DNA from: CBDATY01 sp965200445
GTDB taxonomy: Bacteria; Bacillota_I; Bacilli_A; Mycoplasmatales; Mycoplasmataceae
Length of the DNA: 64,000 nt
NCBI GenBank assembly: GCA_965200445.1
Contig: OZ241341.1
Coordinates: forward strand, 496,001 to 560,000
Reading direction: 5' to 3'
The notes beneath the pieces were generated by a model, which did no database searches, had not been told where the DNA came from, and saw only the letters and a list, made by a program, of their open reading frames with translations. Shown one piece after another: positions 11,838-22,714 of the stretch (the first letter of the stretch is position 1; every line of letters starts with the position of its first letter). The translations under genes and the position numbers were made by a program.

Positions 11838-12413
11838 ATGAAAAAAGCGGCAATGCTGTTAGGCAATGGTTTTGAAGAAGGGGAGGTTATTATTACCCAC
11901 GATGTGTTAGGGCGAGCAAATATACAAGTAGAACTTATCAGTGTCCATGATAATTTGGCTGTAACTTCAAGTCAAAATGTTGTTATTACAGCTAACACTC
12001 TGATTCAAGAGGTTAAAAATTTTGATAAATTTGATTGCTTAATTATTCCGGGTGGATCGAAAGGTGTGCAGAATATTATTGCTTGTTCGGAGGCTTTAAT
12101 TGCCATTAAAAAGTTTTATCAAAACGAAAAATTACTGGCAGCCATTTGTGCTGGTCCACTAGCTTTACACCACGCGGGCATTTTAGCAGATCATCACTTT
12201 ACTGTTTGGCCTGATTTAGCTACTGAAATTACTGGTCTTTATGAAGCTAAGCCTGCGGCTGTAGTTGATCAAAACATCATCACTAGTCAATCCTTAGGGA
12301 CAACTTTTGCCTTTGCAATGGCTATTGTGACCCGAATTGCTGACCCTGATAAGGTCCATAAACTGCGTGATTCGATTATTTATCGTGACCTACATGATAT
12401 TAAAGTATTTTAA
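11838..12413 (+). CDS. DJ-1/PfpI family protein (YajL-like)
   Basis: The 191-residue product has the DJ-1/ThiJ fold: MKKAAMLLGNGFEEGEVII with the conserved Glu in the FEEGE turn, CLIIPGGSKG, and the nucleophile elbow AAICAGP with Cys104. The LITSQSLGT-like segment (IITSQSLGTT) and length match the YajL/DJ-1 subgroup. Members are proposed chaperones or protein/nucleotide deglycases in oxidative and carbonyl stress; the exact reaction is debated and not shown here. It has its own promoter and ribosome site. Confidence 0.88.
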   Translation: MKKAAMLLGNGFEEGEVIITHDVLGRANIQVELISVHDNLAVTSSQNVVITANTLIQEVKNFDKFDCLIIPGGSKGVQNIIACSEALIAIKKFYQNEKLLAAICAGPLALHHAGILADHHFTVWPDLATEITGLYEAKPAAVVDQNIITSQSLGTTFAFAMAIVTRIADPDKVHKLRDSIIYRDLHDIKVF

Positions 12414-12473
12414 TTACTATTTCTTTATTAACATTATTAATGCATTTATCAATAGTTAGAAACAGATTGTTGT

Positions 12474-13208
12474 ATGTCAGGACATTCTAAGTTTAGTAAT
12501 ATCAAGCATAAAAAAGAAGCGCAGGACAGTTTGCGCTCCAAAATGTTTTTAAAAATTTCTAAGCAAATTACTGTCGCTGTGCAAAAAGGCGGCGGTGATA
12601 TTGCTACTAATCCTGCTTTAAGGCTTAGTATTGCGAAAGCAAAAGCAGCTAATATGCCTAAAAGTAATTATCAAAAAATAATCGCAAAAGCTGCTAACCC
12701 AAGTAGCGGAGCCAAATTTGCTGAGTTTGCCTATGAAGGTTATGGCCAAGGCGGAGTGGCCATTTTAGTGGATTGCTTAACCGATAATCATAATCGTACA
12801 GCAGCTAATATCAAATCTTTATTTAACCGGGCGGGAGCATCCCTAGGGCAAAATAATTCTGTTGCACGGTTATTTAGTCGCGCAGGTGAAATACGGTTTG
12901 AAAAGTTCAATTTAACAGAAGATGTTTTGTTTGAGTCGTTGCTTGATGTAGATCTTTCTGTCTTAGAATATGATTCTGAAACCGGGCTAGGTTTGATTCG
13001 AGTCCATCCAAAGTCGCTTTATGCCGTGGAAACTATTTTGTCAGAAACCTTTGGTATTGATCATTTCATGGTGAATGAAGTCAAATGGGTGCCAAAGGAA
13101 ACAATTAGTTTGAATGATAGTCAGTTGTCTAAACTGGCAAAATTAATTCAAGGCTTAGAAGCTGATGACGATGTGGATGGCGTAGCCCATAATTGTAATA
13201 ATCTTTAA
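12474..13208 (+). CDS. yebC: YebC/PmpR family protein
   Basis: The 244-residue product starts MSGHSKFSNIKHKKEAQDSL, the diagnostic YebC N-terminus, and continues with the three-domain layout (helical N-domain, then two alpha/beta domains; EGYGQGGVAILVDCLTDN is typical). YebC proteins were long annotated as transcription regulators; recent work links them to relieving ribosome stalling at proline stretches. The gene stands directly upstream of ruvAB, as in many bacteria, and is followed by a strong hairpin. Confidence 0.93.
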   Translation: MSGHSKFSNIKHKKEAQDSLRSKMFLKISKQITVAVQKGGGDIATNPALRLSIAKAKAANMPKSNYQKIIAKAANPSSGAKFAEFAYEGYGQGGVAILVDCLTDNHNRTAANIKSLFNRAGASLGQNNSVARLFSRAGEIRFEKFNLTEDVLFESLLDVDLSVLEYDSETGLGLIRVHPKSLYAVETILSETFGIDHFMVNEVKWVPKETISLNDSQLSKLAKLIQGLEADDDVDGVAHNCNNL

Positions 13209-13222
13209 AAAAAAGGATTTTG

Positions 13223-13262
13223 ATCAATCATCTTAATAGAAAAATAAGATGATTGATTTTTT
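13223..13262 (+). terminator. Terminator-like hairpin overlapping the ruvA start
   Basis: A 12-bp perfect stem (13224-13235 with 13245-13256, 13 bp with one more A-T pair) closes a 9-base loop and runs into TTTTT at 13257-13262. It looks like the yebC terminator, but its right arm contains the ruvA ATG (13249-13251) and the T-run encodes ruvA codons 3-5. It may end yebC transcription, mask the ruvA start, or both. Confidence 0.65.
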
Positions 13263-13830
13263 ATTAGGAAAAATTGTTAGTCAAAAGAGCAATTTGGTTT
13301 CGATTGAAGTAAATAATGGTATTGGATACTGTTGCTATTGGTCATGCTTACACGCTTTACCTACCACTGGTGTGGTTAAAATATATATTTATGAATATAC
13401 CCTGAGTCAATCAAGCGCCTGATACGGATTTTGTGATAAATTAGAACGAAATTTGTTTGTGGCATGTCTCAAAACACCTCAAATTGGGGTCACCACTTCT
13501 TTAGCATTGCTTCGGCACAAATCTGCTAAGGCTATTTTACAAGCTGTTAAAAATGCTGATGGTCACTTTTTTGAGACTTTACCGATTAGTAATGTCTCAA
13601 CTTTAAGGTTAATTTATCTATGAACTCATTTATACAAAGAATTTGTTTGTAGAGAGTTAATTATTCCGGATTTTGCTGTTCTAAAAAGTTTATTCAATCT
13701 GGGTTATAAATCTTCGTTAATTATGAAGGCTATTTTAACTACACCTGCACAAAAACCCTCCCAAGTCTATTTACAAAACCTTATTACAAGTATGTATAAG
13801 TGGAGTGAAGAGGCCAGCAATGCCAGTTAA
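13249..13830 (+). CDS. ruvA: Holliday junction branch migration protein RuvA
   Basis: RuvA binds Holliday junctions and loads the RuvB motor. The 193-residue frame begins MIDFLLGKIVS, matching the family start (MI.YL.GKI), and continues with the OB-fold segment VSIEVNNGIGYCC. The middle helix-hairpin-helix region (TPQIGVTTSLALL) and the C-terminal RuvB-binding helices are diverged. Two TGA codons read as Trp, so the gene is easily missed under the standard code. An in-frame stop at 13237 rules out an upstream start. It overlaps ruvB by 11 bp. Its start codon sits in a terminator-like hairpin. Confidence 0.88.
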
Positions 13831-14779
13831 TCCCAAACCAATATCTGAGTGACACCAATTTATTGGCCAAGCTACGATTAAAAATACTTTGGATTATTTG
13901 TTTAGAGCTTACCAACACAATAAAGTTCAATCCAGTAGTATTTTATTGCATGGACCCAGTGGCTGCGGTAAAACTACTCTTGCTAAAATAATTAGCAAAA
14001 CGCTGGGCAAAAACCTTCATACTATTAATGGTAATTTAATTCAAAAACCTGCTGATGTGATTAGTTTGGTGAATCAAATCAAAGAACATGATATCTTATT
14101 TATTGATGAAACCCATGCGGTTGGTAAGTCTGCTATCGAAACGCTGTATTCGATTATGAGCGATAATAATGTGAGCATTATGCTAGGCAGTGGTTATCAT
14201 GCTGAATTATTAAAATTGCAAGTTCCCAGCTTTAGTCTAATTGCTGCGACCACCGCTCTGTATCGCTTACCAGCACCATTCATTAATCGTTTTTTATTTA
14301 AATTTGATTTTGCTCCTTATTCAGCATTAGATATGCAAATGATTATTAAGCAGTGACTAGTTAAACAACAATATAATTGATCTGACCAAATTGTAGCTTA
14401 TTTGGCAACCATCTGTCGTTTGAACCCGCGCACTGCCAATAAGATGCTTACACAAGTGTCATATAGTTTAGCCAGTTCTAACCAAGCCCAAAGTGGTGTT
14501 GCGTTATCTGACATCAAAAAACTGACCTACCAATTAGGTTTTTACAAGTACGGTGCAACCGGTCTAGACTTGCAATATTTACAATTATTTGTGCAATATA
14601 AATGAAAATATGCTAGTTTAGAATTAATAGCTAGTATGCTGAATTATTCCAAGGAGTACCTGGTTAATTACATTGAGTCGTTTTTATTGCAGCATCATTT
14701 TCTTCTGAAAACTAGTCGAGGGCGTGCCATTACTAGCGATGGTATTCAATTTTGAAATGATTGCCTTAATCAGGCATAA
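13820..14779 (+). CDS. ruvB: Holliday junction branch migration helicase RuvB
   Basis: RuvB is the hexameric AAA+ motor that drives branch migration with RuvA. The 319-residue protein has Walker A GPSGCGKTT, Walker B LFIDETHA (Asp-Glu as expected), a sensor 1 region IAATTALYRLPAPF with the arginine-finger segment FINRFLF, and a winged-helix C-terminus ending near SRGRAITSDG (family: PRGR..T). TGA-Trp occurs near residue 12 (SEWHQFIGQ; family motif .l.dfvGQ) and later. It overlaps ruvA and converges on a minus-strand gene 4 bp beyond its stop. Confidence 0.93.
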
Positions 14780-14783
14780 GTTT

Positions 14784-15944
14784 CTATCCGAATTCAACAT
14801 CCATGCGGAAAATAGCTTCCTTAAAAACTTTAGGTGCCAGGCCAATTTCAATGCGGTAAAACAACTTATGGGAGGGATGAAATTCTCGTCCTGGCGAGCC
14901 AACAATTTTGATTTTATCAAACCGTTCTAGCATCTCTGCTTCTGAATTCACAACCTGACTCATATCAAGTCATGCCAGAGAAGTGGCTTCAATAGGCACT
15001 AATTTAATTTTAGTGTGAATCGCTAATTCTTCTGCTAAAAATTCAGCCCTTTTTTTCAGTTCTGAGCGGTATTTTTGTAATCATTTGGCCACCCCTGGTT
15101 TCGTATAAGCAGCAATGATCATTTGCGCAGATAAATAATTACTGGAAGCAAAATCAATTTGACTTTTTAATTTAGATTCCATTGCAAGTAATAATTCTTT
15201 GTCGTAACTAATTCCAAAGCCAATGGCCGCTCCCCCCATGTTAAATGATTTTCCTAAAGAGTCAAAAGTAATGCATCGGGCTTTGTTGCTGATTGTGAGC
15301 ATCGGATAGTGTTTTTTCGGCACTAAATTTAGTTGATTTCAGATTTCATCAGATAAAATTGTCACATTATACTGAGCAGCTAAATCAGCCATTCTAGTTA
15401 ACTCGGCTTTAGTTCAGACGCGACTAATGGGGTTGTGGGGGTGGCAGATGAGTAGTCCCTTGGTTTTGGTTTGTTGTAAAAGTTTTTCTAGATTAGTAAA
15501 GTCAATTTGGTATGTGTTGGTGCTTTTATCGTAAAGGAGTTTATTTTCTTTAATAATAAGATTCTTATTTTTAATTGCATTGTAAAAAGGGGGGTACACG
15601 GGTGGTTGAATAACAATTTGTTCTCCAGGACTAGCAATTGAGTCTAACGTTACCTGAATGAGGTGCATCACGCCACAACCTAAAATAATATTTTCTGGCT
15701 TGATATCAACGCCAAATTGTTTTTGATATCACAACCTAATAGCTTGATGGATGTCTTTATTTCAAAAGGTATAACTCAGATCACGTTTTTTAATAATCTT
15801 AACGAGGTGCTTCATAATGGGTTTAGCAAATTTAAAATCAGTATCAGCACATGACATGCAGATAGTATCTTTATTAGTCATGGTTTCGTATCGCCGACTA
15901 AATTTTTCTGTGCTTAGATATTTATGATTGTGTTTTAGTTTCAT
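14784..15944 (-). CDS. PLP-dependent aminotransferase, MalY/PatB type (cystathionine beta-lyase-like)
   Basis: The 386-residue product belongs to fold-type I PLP enzymes. The N-terminus has the subgroup pattern (MSCADTDFKFAKPI; family W.ADMDF..), then ILGCGVMHLI, PPVYPPFYNAI, LLICHPHNPISRVW and LSDEIWNQL. The PLP-binding lysine is Lys232 in LGKSFNMGG (family PSKtFN..GL). A C-terminal arginine region (FYRIEIG) is present. PatB/MalY enzymes cleave cystathionine or cysteine C-S bonds; a transaminase role is also possible. Several TGA-Trp codons. It is alone on the minus strand inside a conserved plus-strand block (ruvB and secDF), which suggests insertion or transfer. Confidence 0.85.
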
Positions 15945-16079
15945 ATGACTTGTTATTTATAAATGATGACGATGGTTAATAAGATAAATTTAGCATTCTT
16001 ATAAATATTATCAATTAATTGCACTCTTGGGGAATAAATAAATTGTTAGAAAATTAAGACAGAAATTAATGTTTTAGTT

Positions 16080-16085
16080 TATAAT
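16080..16085 (+). promoter_or_regulatory. Promoter -10 box before the small ORF and secDF
   Basis: TATAAT at 16080-16085 lies in the gap between the minus-strand aminotransferase and the plus-strand small ORF and secDF. No convincing -35 box is visible. It is the best candidate start for the secDF-apt-relA-alaS operon. Confidence 0.45.
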
Positions 16086-16137
16086 AATCTAATGATTAAA
16101 TCTACTAATTATTTTTTATCATGTTTTTATAAGCGTT

Positions 16138-16395
16138 GTGGATAATCAATTTATTGTTAACTTAATTAAGTTTAAGTATGTGTTGTTAAAAAAAGAATGT
16201 GCCAATTTAAGTTGGCAAAATTACTTTCTATTTTTACAAAAAATTTTATTCTGAAAAGCGCCGAAATCACTATGAGAAATAATTGTTCGATTGAATAATC
16301 TAAATATCAACGCTTTAATTGAATATCTTAATTCTCAGGCTATCATTGAAACAAATTCCATTGAATCATTGGCTGAGTGATTATGCAAAGATTAG
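16138..16395 (+). CDS. Small hypothetical protein before secDF
   Basis: An open frame of 85 codons from GTG 16138 to TAG 16395, with three TGA-Trp codons, ends 21 bp before the secDF ATG. It encodes a hydrophobic/basic, helix-like product (contains LLKKECANLSWQNYFLFLQK and WEIIVRLNNLNINALIEYL). There is no ATG; the frame is open back to about 16093, so the true start is unsure. The TGA codons and regular amino-acid pattern argue for coding. I recognise no family. It might be a small regulator or membrane-associated protein, but that is a guess. Confidence 0.4.
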
Positions 16396-16416
16396 TTTGC
16401 TGTAAAAGGTCTTAAT

Positions 16417-19400
16417 ATGCGCAAACCCAAACTGCGACATCTAAGTTTTTTCAAAAAAATATCTTTTCACAAGTCAGCAGTGAAAAGCGGTCCTAAGGCA
16501 CGTGATTTTAAAAAAAGTTTTAGAATAGGGTCGTCAATTTTTGTGATTCTGATTCTAATTGCTTTTCTAATTTTTGGGATTGCCTGATCTGCTACTGATC
16601 TTAAATATACATTTAACACAGGTATTGCTTATTCTGGCGGGTTTCAGGTTGTTTCAAATGTTTATGACTATAATAAGCCATTAACTCCTCCTGCCAATCC
16701 CGACCCTAATGGTGATGCTAAAAAAGATTGGCCTTTATTGCAAGATAAGCTTGATCCTTTAAAACAAAAGAATTTAGCTTTTAGCACGATTGGTGAGCAT
16801 AGTGTGGAAGTGGAAGCTCCCAAGAGTCTTTATACCAATGCAACCAATTTTGAAGACGCTGTTAATCGGGAAGGTGCTTTGTTTTTAATTGATCCTAAGC
16901 TTAAAAGTGATGATGCATATGATGGTGATCTACTTCTAAAGCGTACCCCTGGTAAAACCGAGGGAAGTGACACTTTTCAACGTACTCCTATTAAGAACGT
17001 TTTTACATCAGTTAGTGCTACCATTAACCGCTCATCACGTAAACCGATTGTTCAATTTAGTACAGGATCTGACTGGAGCCAAAAATCAAAAAAAACATTG
17101 TCTAGTAAGGACCCTTTATATATTTGAACTGATCTGGGGCTTGTGTTAAATAAGTTAAGAACCTATGACGCTAATTTCGCTTTATTTAGAAATTTTATGG
17201 TTGATTTCCAAAAAGCCATTGACAAAATCACTGACCCAACTGGCAAAAGCCAAGCTAACTCTGTTTTTCAGTTTAAAGTTAATAATTCCCGGTATGTACC
17301 TTCAGGAGAGGGTAATATGCTTGACTTAATTTCTACAGGACTGAACGAGCAATCTTTAAAAGGTATTCTAAATAATATTAGTTTTCAGTGGGAACGTCCA
17401 ATTAGTGCTTTGTCGGTGAATCCTAATGAGGGAATTCCTGATAAAGCAAAAGGTCCTATTAAAAATGTGTCTAAAAATGAACGAGAATTTTTAATTCCTT
17501 TTGAAGCAACTATTCAAAAAATTTTCACAGATTATCAGTCAAATGTTGATTTTGTTAAAACTATTTCTCCCTTTTTACTAAATTGAAAAGATATAAAGGC
17601 TAAAACTGCCCTAGGAACTGGCTCTAACTCAATTTATTTTTATACAGATTCTGAATCTGATGCGACAATTATGGCCGCTTTAGTTAAATCAGGATTGAGC
17701 GGGATTAATTTTCGGGTGATTTCGACTGTTACCGTTGATCCTATTATTAGCAGCGGTTTGCTAGAAGCCACTTTGATTGTACTAGGTATTGTTTTTGCCT
17801 TAGGCAGTGGATACCTTGTACTATATTACCGTTCATTTGGGTTTTTAACAGTCATGAGCTTTGCCTTTTCTATTCTCATGACAATTTATGTGGCCAGTCT
17901 ACTCTCGGTAACATTTTCACCAGTTAGCTTTGCGGCTTTAATTATTGCTTTTGTCACTATTTTAAGTGCTATTATTCTGATTATTCGGCGTTATAAACTG
18001 GAAAAAATTAAAACTAAATTACCATTTTTAACTGCCCTTAAAATTGCTTTGAAGCAAACTTTGCCCTTTTTGATTGATGGAACTGTGATCTTTGTTATTC
18101 TTACCTTATCGATTTATTGGTTTAGTGCAGGCCAATTAAAATCATTCTCTATCACGTTGCTAATTGGTCTTCTCATTACATTTGTAGCTGTTATTGGTAT
18201 CACTTCGCTGCTGTTTTATTTAATGGTCCGGCTTAATTTATTTGATCGCTTCCCGTTTTTGGATGTGCAAAAGAAATTTTGAGAATTTCCTCGTCAAATT
18301 AAATTGCAAAAAACTAGGGATAAATCTGCTGTTAAAAAAGCTAAAGTATCTCGAAAGGATTTAAAAAAGATAGATAATTTAGATGAACCGCAAATGAAGC
18401 GGCATAGCAAAAATAACCCAAGCAGTGATGGCAATCAAGATTTATGAAGCAAAAACGAAAGTAATCTTGTGATTGAAGAAAATGTCGCAAAGCCATCCTA
18501 TGCAACCAAAATTAAAGAATGATTTAAACATCGTATTACATTTTTCAATTTAATCAAATGAACTCCGTTGTTTGCGAGTGTGATGATTATTGCTGGTATT
18601 GTTGTCTTCTTTACTGGGGCTGCTAATTTTGATTCATCTGTACAAAAAGGTGCTGTTTATACATACAATCAGGCACAATTCCAGATATATACTAATCCTG
18701 AAACCAGGGAAGAGCGTCGCTTTACACCAAAAGAGCAAAAAACCTATATTGAAAAAGTAGCAAAAACAGGAATTGCTAGTTTGGGTCAAATAGGTAAATA
18801 TGATTTAGCGAGTATTCAGGCAAGTATTAATGTAAGTAGCACTTTTATAGATGGTTCATTTCAACCATCATTAACTATTAGCACTGATATTACTACCATC
18901 GGTAAAGCAAATCAATTTAATGACTGATTGCGATCAACTGGCACCTCTGTAGGTGACATTAGATATATATACTTTAATTTTCGTGACCCAACGCAAGCTT
19001 CATCATTTATTAAAGCTACCTTTATTGCCCTGGGTGTGGGGATTGGATTAATTGTACTGTACATTATTTTCCGTTTTGACTGAGCACAATTTTTATCAAT
19101 TGTCTCGGCCGGACTTTTTTCTCTAGCCTTAACATTTGGAATTGTCGCTACTTTCCAAATTCTGATAAGTACCGGTACAATTGTGATTTTAGCGGCTATT
19201 TGATGCTTTGCTGTGGTTAACGCTGCGTTTATTATGAGTAAAGCTCGGGAAATTAAACGTAAATTTGATATTAAAGCATATGAATCCTTTTTTGCTGATG
19301 TGCATTCGCAAAAAGAAGAAATGGGCAATTTGAACAAAATTATTCATTTTAAGCCTAATCAACTAATTAAACAACATGTTGCAGAATTAAAAGAAAATGA

Positions 19401-19869
19401 TCCTGGATTAAACAAGTGATATGCTCGCCGACAAATGTTCAAGCAATTTAAGGCTAATATGGCCTCTGTTGACTTACCAGACAAGCCAACCAAAGAGGCT
19501 ATTAAACAAGCTAAAATACAGAAACAAACACGCCAAAAAGAATACATTAAATATAATCACCAAAATAACTTCTTATATAAAATTGCTAATATGACAATGA
19601 AGGAAATGTTTTTACATTACTTCTTAATCGCTCTGCTTTCAACGGTGATACTAGTTGTGTTATCAGTTTTGAGTGGTTATGCAGGATCTTACTTTATTGC
19701 AATGTTAATCGGAATTTTAGTATCTATTTATGCTGCTTTTATTGTGACTATTCCTATTTGGGTACAATTAGAAAAACGTCGTGCAATTAACCAAGTTAAA
19801 CTTATGAAATATCTGGATTCCAGGCGTGTTAGCCAGGATGAAGAAAAAGTGGAAGGAATTAATTCTTAA
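16417..19869 (+). CDS. secDF: Fused protein translocase subunit SecDF
   Basis: SecDF uses the proton or ion gradient to assist SecYEG-driven protein export. The 1150-residue frame holds SecD then SecF. SecD: TM1 at residues 35-58, a long outside domain with AYSGGFQVV (family: GLDLxGG-like), then five TMs from about residue 443 (TVDPIISSGLLEATLIVLGI). SecF: first TM at about 715-738, outside domain, then TMs starting about residue 865 and ending with a basic tail. A linker of charged residues (about 620-710) joins them. Diverged and larger than usual. The order secDF-apt-relA is known from both B. subtilis (similar) and pneumoniae-group mycoplasmas. AAAGG precedes the ATG. Confidence 0.88.
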
Positions 19870-19877
19870 TTACTGTT

Positions 19878-20408
19878 ATGACAAATATTGATTTACAAAA
19901 ATATATTACAACAACCGCAGATTTTCCTAAGCCAGGAGTCATGTTTCGTGATTTTACGCCATTATTTCAGCATCCTGCTGTATTTAAATACATCATTGAC
20001 CAGTTTGCGCAGCACGCAAAGTCTACTGGTGCTACCTTAATTTTAATGCCCGAAGCTCGTGGGTTTGTGATTGGTTCCGCAGTAGCTTATGCCACAGGCA
20101 TACCTTCTGTAACCGTTCGGAAAGCTGGTCATTTACCACCTTCAAATCTAGAACGAGTTACATATCACACTGAATATGGTACCAACACATTTGAAATATC
20201 AAAATCAGTCATTAAATCCACCGACAAGGTTTACATTGTTGATGATTTAATTGCTTTTGGCGGTACGATTAACGCTTTAAAAGATTTAATATTCGCAGCT
20301 GGTGCCACAGTAGCTGGGCTAGGGTTTGTCATGAATTTAACCTATTTGCCTAAAAAAATTAATTTGAAAAATTACAACGTCAAGATATTAGTGTCCTATG
20401 ATAAATAG
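19878..20408 (+). CDS. apt: Adenine phosphoribosyltransferase
   Basis: Apt salvages adenine to AMP using PRPP in the cytoplasm. The 176-residue product starts with the family pattern DLQKYITTTADFPKPGVMFRDFTPLF, has the PEARGFVIGSAVAY segment, VTVRKAGHLP and the PRPP-binding loop VYIVDDLIAFGGT (DD then aliphatic and GGT, as in Apt). Length is normal. It lies 8 bp after secDF and 20 bp before relA and is likely co-transcribed with them. Confidence 0.95.
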   Translation: MTNIDLQKYITTTADFPKPGVMFRDFTPLFQHPAVFKYIIDQFAQHAKSTGATLILMPEARGFVIGSAVAYATGIPSVTVRKAGHLPPSNLERVTYHTEYGTNTFEISKSVIKSTDKVYIVDDLIAFGGTINALKDLIFAAGATVAGLGFVMNLTYLPKKINLKNYNVKILVSYDK

Positions 20409-20428
20409 CCTTGGTAGTAAAAACCAGT

Positions 20429-22714
20429 ATGATAACAATTCACACTCTGCTCCAAGAGGTTAAAAAATTTATAAAAAACAAAAAAACTCAGCAAAGTATT
20501 CAATGAGCATATAACTTCGCTTTTCTTTACCATAAGAATCAAAAAAGGTATTCAGGTGAACCATACATAGTTCACCCCTTATGAACTGCGATGATTTTAG
20601 CGGAATGAAGAATGAGCCCTGAAATGATCATAGCAGGCTTACTTCATGATGTTTTAGAAGATACCCCAGTCACATATGAAAAACTCACGCTCGTTTTTGG
20701 AGAAGAAATATCCCAACTGGTGAGTGCTGTGACTAAAGTGACTTATTTTGCAAAAGACAACCGTGAGCAGTTAAAATCGCAATATTTACGTAAATTGTAT
20801 TTAGCGATGGCAAAGGACATCAGGGTTATTATTATTAAAATGGCTGATCGCTTGCATAACGTGCGCACAATTAGTTATTTACCGCATATTAAGCAATACA
20901 TCATCGCTAAAGAAAGTCTGGAAATTTATGCTTCCATTGCTCAACGTCTCGGAATGACCAAAGCCCAGCATGAATTTGAAGACCGCTGCTTTAAAATTAT
21001 TGAACCTGATAAATATCAGAAGATTACTGAATATTTGCAAAACGAATATGTCAATGACAATTCGTTAATTAAAAATTGTGAAGAAGTAATTAAAAAACTG
21101 ATTATTAAGAAATACAAAATCCCTTGTGATATTACTGGGCGATTAAAATCCGCTTATTCCATTTACAATAAAATGCTTAACCAAGGAAAGCAAATCAGTG
21201 AAATTCATGACATTTTGGCCATTCGTATTATTACTAACACAAAAGATAATTGTTATTTAATTTTAGGGCACATTCATGCTCAATTTACGCCTATTAAAAA
21301 CCGTTTCAAGGATTACATAGCTACGCCTAAACCTAATTTATACCAGTCATTACATACCACAATTGTTTTTCCTGATGGATTTATAATCGAAGTGCAAATC
21401 CGGACTAAAGAAATGGATCAATTGGCTGCCGTGGGAATTGCTTCGCACTGAAAATATAAGGAAATGGGTTCCAAAGTGGTTAATAAAATTCAACACCAAG
21501 CTGACATCGATGAACAGCTGGATGTTTTCCGCCATATTTTGGATTTAGAACAGATTACTAATAAAAACCTGGAAGATGCTGCCAGCTATGACCCCGCAGC
21601 TCCCAAAGATGATGAACACCAAAAACTAGAAAGCATTATCAATAAGGATGTTTTTTCCCGTGTGGTATATGCTCTGACTCCGAATGGGAAAGTAGTGACC
21701 CTGCCGTATGGGGCGAGAGTGATTGACTTTGCTTATCAGATTCACTCTGAGGTTGGAGACCACACAATTGGGGCTAAGATTAATGGTGTAATGTCGCCTA
21801 TTGCCACTGTGATTAATTCTGGTGATGTTGTTGAAATTAAAACAGCCAAAACCCAATCACCTAATTATTCGTGGTTACCCTTAGCTAAAACATCCCGGGC
21901 TCGCAATAAAATTCGTCGCTATTTACGTAATCAAAATGATGTTAACAATGAATTAGATAAAACAGCTGATTTCAATCAAAAAGTTAAGGCTGTTAAAGCC
22001 CGTATTAAGCAGTATATTGCTGATAACCATTTAGGTGATCTGCAGTTAACACCTGGCCAACAAAAACAAAAAATGCGCAGTTTGAATATCCCAGATCTAG
22101 ACCATTTTTTGATTATGGTAGCTAACGGTGACATGGCATTTGAAGATGCAATTAAAACTCTTTATTTAAAACAAAATTTTGATTCTAACCAAGACCTACT
22201 AAGTAGTTTTAAGGTGCAAGTTAAAAAACCTATGTCTAGCGCCAATATTATTGTGCCGGGGTTAGATAGCATTAAAATTCAAGTTGCACAGTGTTGTATG
22301 CCAATCCCTAACCAGGATATTGCCGGTTTAGTAACTAAAACCAAAGGTTTATCAGTCCATAATTTGTATTGTCCTAGCATTGCTAGTAAAAAAGAAAAAT
22401 TAGTGGAAGTGCAGTGAAATGATAATCGTGATAAGGGTGCTGTTTTTGATGCTCGGTTAAGTGTATCTGCTTTTGATCGACCAGGCTTAGTCTCTGACAT
22501 TACTAATTTATTAAACAGAATGGTAATTCCCATTACTAAGCTGGAGGGTCACATAGTTAAAAATCAGTTTAAATCAATTTTTAATTTTACAGTGCAAGTT
22601 CCTGACTATAATAGACTACAACAGATTATTAATGCCTTAAGAGCAATTCCTGATGTGCAGGAAATTAAAAATAAAGGTGATTTTCATGCCCCCAAAAAAC
22701 CTTCGATTATCTAG
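20429..22714 (+). CDS. relA: Bifunctional (p)ppGpp synthetase/hydrolase, RelA/SpoT family
   Basis: The 761-residue product is a long RSH enzyme. The HD hydrolase domain has EPYIVHPL and HDVLEDT with His73/Asp74, so the hydrolase should be active. The synthetase domain has HDILAIRIIT, RFKDYIATPKPNLYQSLHT and EVQIRT. A TGS domain (VVTLPYGARVIDFAYQIHSEVG), a helical domain, a CCMPIPNQDI zinc-finger-like segment and a C-terminal ACT domain follow. Trp by TGA occurs at several sites, including the SHWKYKE motif. The start is the first ATG after apt. The gene overlaps alaS by 29 bp, so the two are translationally linked. Confidence 0.93.
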
